DNA of 64,000 bases from Lentisphaera profundi (lineage in GTDB: Bacteria > Verrucomicrobiota > Lentisphaeria > Lentisphaerales > Lentisphaeraceae): NCBI RefSeq assembly GCF_028728065.1, contig NZ_CP117812.1, positions 1,116,001 through 1,180,000 of the forward strand. Reading direction: 5' to 3'. The notes below the pieces were generated by a model. It had not been told where the DNA came from and searched no databases. It saw only the letters and a program-made list of their open reading frames with translations. Position 1 is the first letter of the stretch; each line of letters starts with the position of its first letter. Made by a program: the position numbers and the translations under genes. Shown here in pieces: positions 60,483-64,000 of this stretch.

Positions 60483-62969
60483 TTACTTATCTTGGTGGTC
60501 GATTTGCCCATCTTTATTTTTGTCGAGGTCGCGGAATTGACCGCTATAAATAGCTTTGTGTTCAGCGCGGCTGAGTTTGTTATCCTTGTTGGTGTCACCG
60601 CCCTTGAAGGCTTGAGGGTGGGGGAATTCAGTGGGGCTCAGGCTATTGTCTTTATTTTTGTCATCATGATCAAACATGGGAGCCCAGAATGAAATAAAAT
60701 CCTTTTCGCTAATGATCTCATCCGAGTTTGTGTCGATACGTCCTACCATGCCACGAGAGATGACGCTGATGGGCTTGGGTGGTGCTTTTCTTTTGGGCAC
60801 GGATTGGAAGCTATAGCGAAAGGCATCGAGGCTTTTATCGTAGTCGACATCGGGGATAATCCACATATTGCGGAAGAAGACATTGGAACCCTTGTGATCC
60901 TGAATTCTGAGGGGGCGTTTACCATGAGCCTTGTAAGGCTTGTTGACTTCACCGAGAAAATACGTGTCGTTTTGAATGAGTTCGCCATTGTGAAAAATGG
61001 TGGCGCGCATGGGTTCTAGGACTTCACCATCGGCAGAAAAAATGGGGGCTTTCATTAAGATATCATAAGACTGCCACTCACCGGGAGGACGACTAGCGTT
61101 GACGAGGGGTGGTTGCTGACCCCAGATGGCGCCGCACATGCCATCGGCATTAGTGTCGTTTTGGTAGCTATTCATAACTTGCAGTTCGTAGCCGGACATG
61201 AGGAAGATACCTGAGTTGCCATAGAGTTGGCCAGTGATTTTTGGGTCTTTGGTTTTTTCAGTCATGAACTCGAGGTGAATTCGCGAGGTGCCAAAAGCTT
61301 GCTTCGTATCAAGATTGCCTTTGCTGCGTTTCCAGAGTCCTGGCTTATCTGTTTGCCAATTTGGATTAGTCCATTGTGATTGATCGAGAATGATCGCTTT
61401 ACTAGGAGTTTTAGCCTGTGTTTCAGCAAAGGACTTCGGTGTTTTTATTGAGGGGAGAGGGCGACGACCATCATTTCTTTCCCAGCCTGAACCAGGGATG
61501 AGTGGGCGTGCCCGCCGCTTAGTGATCTTTTTAGGCAGTCTCTTATTGAGGGTATAAAAAGCTGAACGATTGAGCAATTTTGCGCCATTCGCAGAAGTCA
61601 TCTCAGGGAAAGTGAGCTCATAGATCTTTTTAGTTTCCAGGGGAACTTTAATATCGAGAACTTTGCCATCCTTGGAAAGACTTGAAGAGGTGATTTGGAG
61701 GTCTTTTTGGTCGAGGCGGTCCGAGCCATAAATTGCCCAATAATTGTAGTGCCAACTTTTAACACTAGGAAGTGACTTTTTGCTCATGGGCTGAGTGAAA
61801 GTGAGGCGGAAGCCCTCTTGAGTGAGCTCTACTTTATAGATTTCAAAAGGAATCGTTTTACCATCCCAGCTGACTTTTTGTAGTGCGGTTCTTTTACCAC
61901 CCGCAGATTTCCATCCACGTCCCACTTGCGCGGTCCAGAGCTGGCCCTGGGCATCGAAATTCATTTTTACCGTGCCCGATTGGGTGCCTCTAAGGAACTC
62001 TACACACCAGCCTTGATAATCACCATCGACTTTTTCAAGTCCGCAGCGAATGAGGTTGGATTGAGATTGATCACCAATGAAAAATTGATCTTTGAAGAAA
62101 CCGAACTTGCCTTTGGTTGTATCCCAAACTGGACTGCCAGGCGAGTTGGAAATCTGTGTACGTGGGAGCCAAATGGCGGGACGGGTACGAATTTTTTCGA
62201 AATCGGCGGCTTTCATTGAGAGGATTTTTTTCTCGTCAAAATCAGGGCGCCCTAAAAGGCTACCGGGATGACCATAGAATTTGCCTTCTTGCACATGGAA
62301 AAGTGCACAGTCGGGCATCCAGTCACCTTGGTTATCAGTGACAAAGATTTCATCTTTGGGACTCATGCCAATGCCACACGGAGAGCGAAAACCACTCGCA
62401 ATGGGATGGAAATGACCTTGACGGTCCGAACGATAAACCCAGCCACGATAAGGAGCGGTGTAGGTCATAACGCCACCTTTACCTGGACGGCCATCACGAA
62501 CAACGAGGCCTTTGCCATCAATGGGTGTCGCACTTAAATTGAGCGAAGCATATTTTCTACCTAATTTATCAACGACGGGGCCGAAATGATATTCATGATA
62601 ACCACGGGTAATACCAAATTCAGCGCAGTAAGTTTCGTAGATATCAGCCTTGCCGTCACCATTAGTGTCTTGCAAGCGGGTGAGCTCGGGCTTTTGCGCA
62701 ACATAGTAGGACTTATCTTTTTTATCATAATAAATGCCGTTGGGTTCCATGAGGTTCTCGGCGAAAAGTGTCCAAGTGCCATTGGTATATTCCCAGACTT
62801 CGCCTTCCCAAGTACAGATCGCCATCGTATCGGCATCTTTTTGGCAGACACCTAAAAGCGATACGGCGCCTTTGGGGAGCGTAATCGTTTCTAATTTGTA
62901 ACCATCGGGAATAGCTGCAAAAAGAGCCAGCATAGGCATGATAAGTAGTGTGACTAATTTAATTTTCAT
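60483..62969 (-). CDS. Secreted beta-propeller + DUF1080 + EF-hand protein
   Basis: 828 aa from ATG 62969 (signal peptide MKIKLVTLLIMPMLALFA; the longer frame to 63035 is upstream read-through). Residues ~20-360 are a sugar-dehydrogenase-like propeller of the PVC membrane-bound dehydrogenase type (GIYYDKKDKSYYVAQKPELTRLQDTNGDGKAD, SGFRSPCGIGMSPKDEIFVTDNQGDW). Residues ~520-720 are a DUF1080 domain (GNSGIFLMSGYELQVMNSYQN). The C-terminus has three to four EF-hand loops (DTNSDEIISEKD, DKNKDNSLSPTE, DTNKDNKLSRAE, DKNKDGQIDHQD). Probable calcium-binding sugar oxidase/keto-sugar hydrolase fusion. 13 nt downstream of a cytochrome c gene. Confidence 0.85.
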   Translation of the reverse strand: MKIKLVTLLIMPMLALFAAIPDGYKLETITLPKGAVSLLGVCQKDADTMAICTWEGEVWEYTNGTWTLFAENLMEPNGIYYDKKDKSYYVAQKPELTRLQDTNGDGKADIYETYCAEFGITRGYHEYHFGPVVDKLGRKYASLNLSATPIDGKGLVVRDGRPGKGGVMTYTAPYRGWVYRSDRQGHFHPIASGFRSPCGIGMSPKDEIFVTDNQGDWMPDCALFHVQEGKFYGHPGSLLGRPDFDEKKILSMKAADFEKIRTRPAIWLPRTQISNSPGSPVWDTTKGKFGFFKDQFFIGDQSQSNLIRCGLEKVDGDYQGWCVEFLRGTQSGTVKMNFDAQGQLWTAQVGRGWKSAGGKRTALQKVSWDGKTIPFEIYKVELTQEGFRLTFTQPMSKKSLPSVKSWHYNYWAIYGSDRLDQKDLQITSSSLSKDGKVLDIKVPLETKKIYELTFPEMTSANGAKLLNRSAFYTLNKRLPKKITKRRARPLIPGSGWERNDGRRPLPSIKTPKSFAETQAKTPSKAIILDQSQWTNPNWQTDKPGLWKRSKGNLDTKQAFGTSRIHLEFMTEKTKDPKITGQLYGNSGIFLMSGYELQVMNSYQNDTNADGMCGAIWGQQPPLVNASRPPGEWQSYDILMKAPIFSADGEVLEPMRATIFHNGELIQNDTYFLGEVNKPYKAHGKRPLRIQDHKGSNVFFRNMWIIPDVDYDKSLDAFRYSFQSVPKRKAPPKPISVISRGMVGRIDTNSDEIISEKDFISFWAPMFDHDDKNKDNSLSPTEFPHPQAFKGGDTNKDNKLSRAEHKAIYSGQFRDLDKNKDGQIDHQDK

Positions 62970-62982
62970 AATAGTATTGATC

Positions 62983-64000
62983 CTATTTAAAAATGAATTT
63001 AAAGTTGCTGTTATGTGAGTTGGGATCCGCATCACTTTTACTGAGGTCGATGGAGAAGTCGCTTATGTCTTCTTTGCTTTTTCCCTCGATGGAATAAGCA
63101 TCAGCACCCACAGGAGCAATGATGATTTTGTGTTGTTTCCCACTGATCGAGGTAGTGATTTTAACTTTGTCAGCGTCATAACGATATGAAAGTAATTTTA
63201 TCGGACTTGAAGCTCTAATTCCCAATAGTTCAGCTTCGACTTTATCACCTTTGATAGTAGAGGCATTGGCACTACGCGAATTAAGTGAAGGGGTCTGATC
63301 GAGTAGGGCATTCTTCCAAACGGCTTCGACTTTACCTTGGTAGGGATTGTAGGCAACCATGACTTTATTGGGTAAGAGGCAGAGTAGGGTGCGGGGAGAT
63401 ATTCCATGGATATATTTGCGCAGGACTTTGGCTTCGCCTGAAGCACGAACAACTTTTGGCTCAGAGCCCTCGAGACTTTTCCCCATTAGACCCACGTGAC
63501 TTTTACCCTTGATAAGTAAGACGGCATGAAATCTAAGAGCGTGTTGGGGGCGTTCATCATGTATGATATCTAGCTTGTGTACGCCCTTCTTAAGGTGAGT
63601 ACTTTTATTAAGACTCTGACTCGGTTTCTTCTTGTCGTCTTGAGCAAATATTTTTTCACCATTGAGGTAGGCCACCGTGCGGCCGATATTATTGATTTTG
63701 ATTTGATATTCACCATCCTCGGGAACATGTAAATTGGTCTCTAGGTGGGAAGTGCCATTGTAATTATTTTTAAAAAAGATGAGGTTCTCTTTGACGTTTT
63801 TTTGCTCGATAGATTCTACCGTCTTGAGTGCTTCAAGGGAAAGATCCTTATCCTTAAAGTGATTTCGCGGATAAGTGGAGAGGACGAGTGAGCGCATGCC
63901 GACTTGTTTGGACATGATATAATCGCGAACAGCGCTGATTTGATCATCTTTGAAGAGGTGTTTATAGGGAACCATCTCAGAGTTGGGGATACCTTCTTTG
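62983..64000 (-). CDS. C-terminal part of a c-type cytochrome protein (partial)
   Basis: The frame is open to the window end, so the N-terminus is missing. The first visible residues (EGIPNSEMVPYKHLFKDDQISAVRDYIMSK) are the end of a cytochrome c domain with the likely axial Met; they are followed by a PA14- or carbohydrate-binding-like segment (YQIKINNIGRTVAYLNGEKIF) and a beta-rich C-terminus. It would pass electrons from the propeller protein encoded next to it. Confidence 0.7.
   Translation of the reverse strand, partial: KEGIPNSEMVPYKHLFKDDQISAVRDYIMSKQVGMRSLVLSTYPRNHFKDKDLSLEALKTVESIEQKNVKENLIFFKNNYNGTSHLETNLHVPEDGEYQIKINNIGRTVAYLNGEKIFAQDDKKKPSQSLNKSTHLKKGVHKLDIIHDERPQHALRFHAVLLIKGKSHVGLMGKSLEGSEPKVVRASGEAKVLRKYIHGISPRTLLCLLPNKVMVAYNPYQGKVEAVWKNALLDQTPSLNSRSANASTIKGDKVEAELLGIRASSPIKLLSYRYDADKVKITTSISGKQHKIIIAPVGADAYSIEGKSKEDISDFSIDLSKSDADPNSHNSNFKFIFK

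Noticed and set aside
1-64000. SusC/SusD, TonB or rRNA/tRNA genes
   Set aside because: I looked for the typical protein motifs and for tRNA-like cloverleaf sequences and saw none; short or divergent tRNAs could still be missed by eye.

Overview
The window reads as a piece of a marine PVC-superphylum bacterium, most likely Lentisphaerota (Lentisphaera-like). The signs are a very high density of secreted formylglycine sulfatases, many H-X9-DG pseudopilins with [10 protein letters not shown]-termini, planctomycete-type cytochrome families (DUF1592/1588/1585, DUF1549/1553) paired with DUF1552 or DUF1501, DUF1080 and ThuA proteins, a GH95 enzyme, and no SusC/SusD or TonB genes. It is an accessory polysaccharide-degradation region. 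Almost every large gene has a signal peptide and acts on sulfated, acetylated or fucosylated glycans, or on xylan.

Layout: 1-4.8 kb (-) has a sialate O-acetylesterase, a GDSL-esterase fusion, a 36-aa mini-pilin, a Fic gene and a sulfatase stub. 5-7.1 kb has a DUF1080 protein followed by an array of palindromic repeats. 7.2-16 kb (+) has GH95, a sulfatase, SGNH esterases, a second sulfatase and an esterase-GDSL fusion. 16-16.85 kb is two non-coding repeat families. 16.9-28.3 kb (-) has a pilin plus sulfatase, an inverted partial duplicate of the 14-16 kb genes, a sigma-factor/sulfatase chimera, a G+C-rich beta-helix protein, two coupled sulfatases and a pilin. 28.4-33.1 kb (-) is a second Fic copy and a decayed duplicate of the window-start esterase operon. 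33.2-37.3 kb is a DUF1592-DUF1552 pair. 37.4-40.8 kb is a sulfatase and two pilins. 40.9-48.9 kb is a xylan locus: GPH transporter, pilin, GH10 and sulfatase remnant (-), a flavodoxin, XylR (-) and a divergent GH43 (+). 49-52.4 kb is a PhoD-like phosphatase and an atypical sulfatase. 52.6-55 kb is nagB, a dehydrogenase and thuA. 55-56 kb is repeats. 56-64 kb is DUF1501, a DUF1549/1553 cytochrome, a propeller-DUF1080-EF-hand protein and a partial cytochrome c.

Two signals tie the region together. First, five full-length pseudopilins and one mini-pilin sit at the head of, or inside, individual sulfatase, esterase or xylanase operons; in the xylan operon the pilin is translationally coupled between transporter and GH10. 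Second, a shared bipartite promoter (WGWWRCR, 13-14 nt, then an 8-mer close to CTTGTTTA) precedes ten transcription units on both strands and looks like an ECF sigma-factor promoter. My reading is an ECF-controlled regulon in which each glycan-degradation operon carries its own pseudopilin. The region is also a graveyard of recombination: in-frame deletions, homopolymer frameshifts, active-site-truncated sulfatases and fused remnants are common.

All calls come from reading the sequence by eye. No database search or computation was run.
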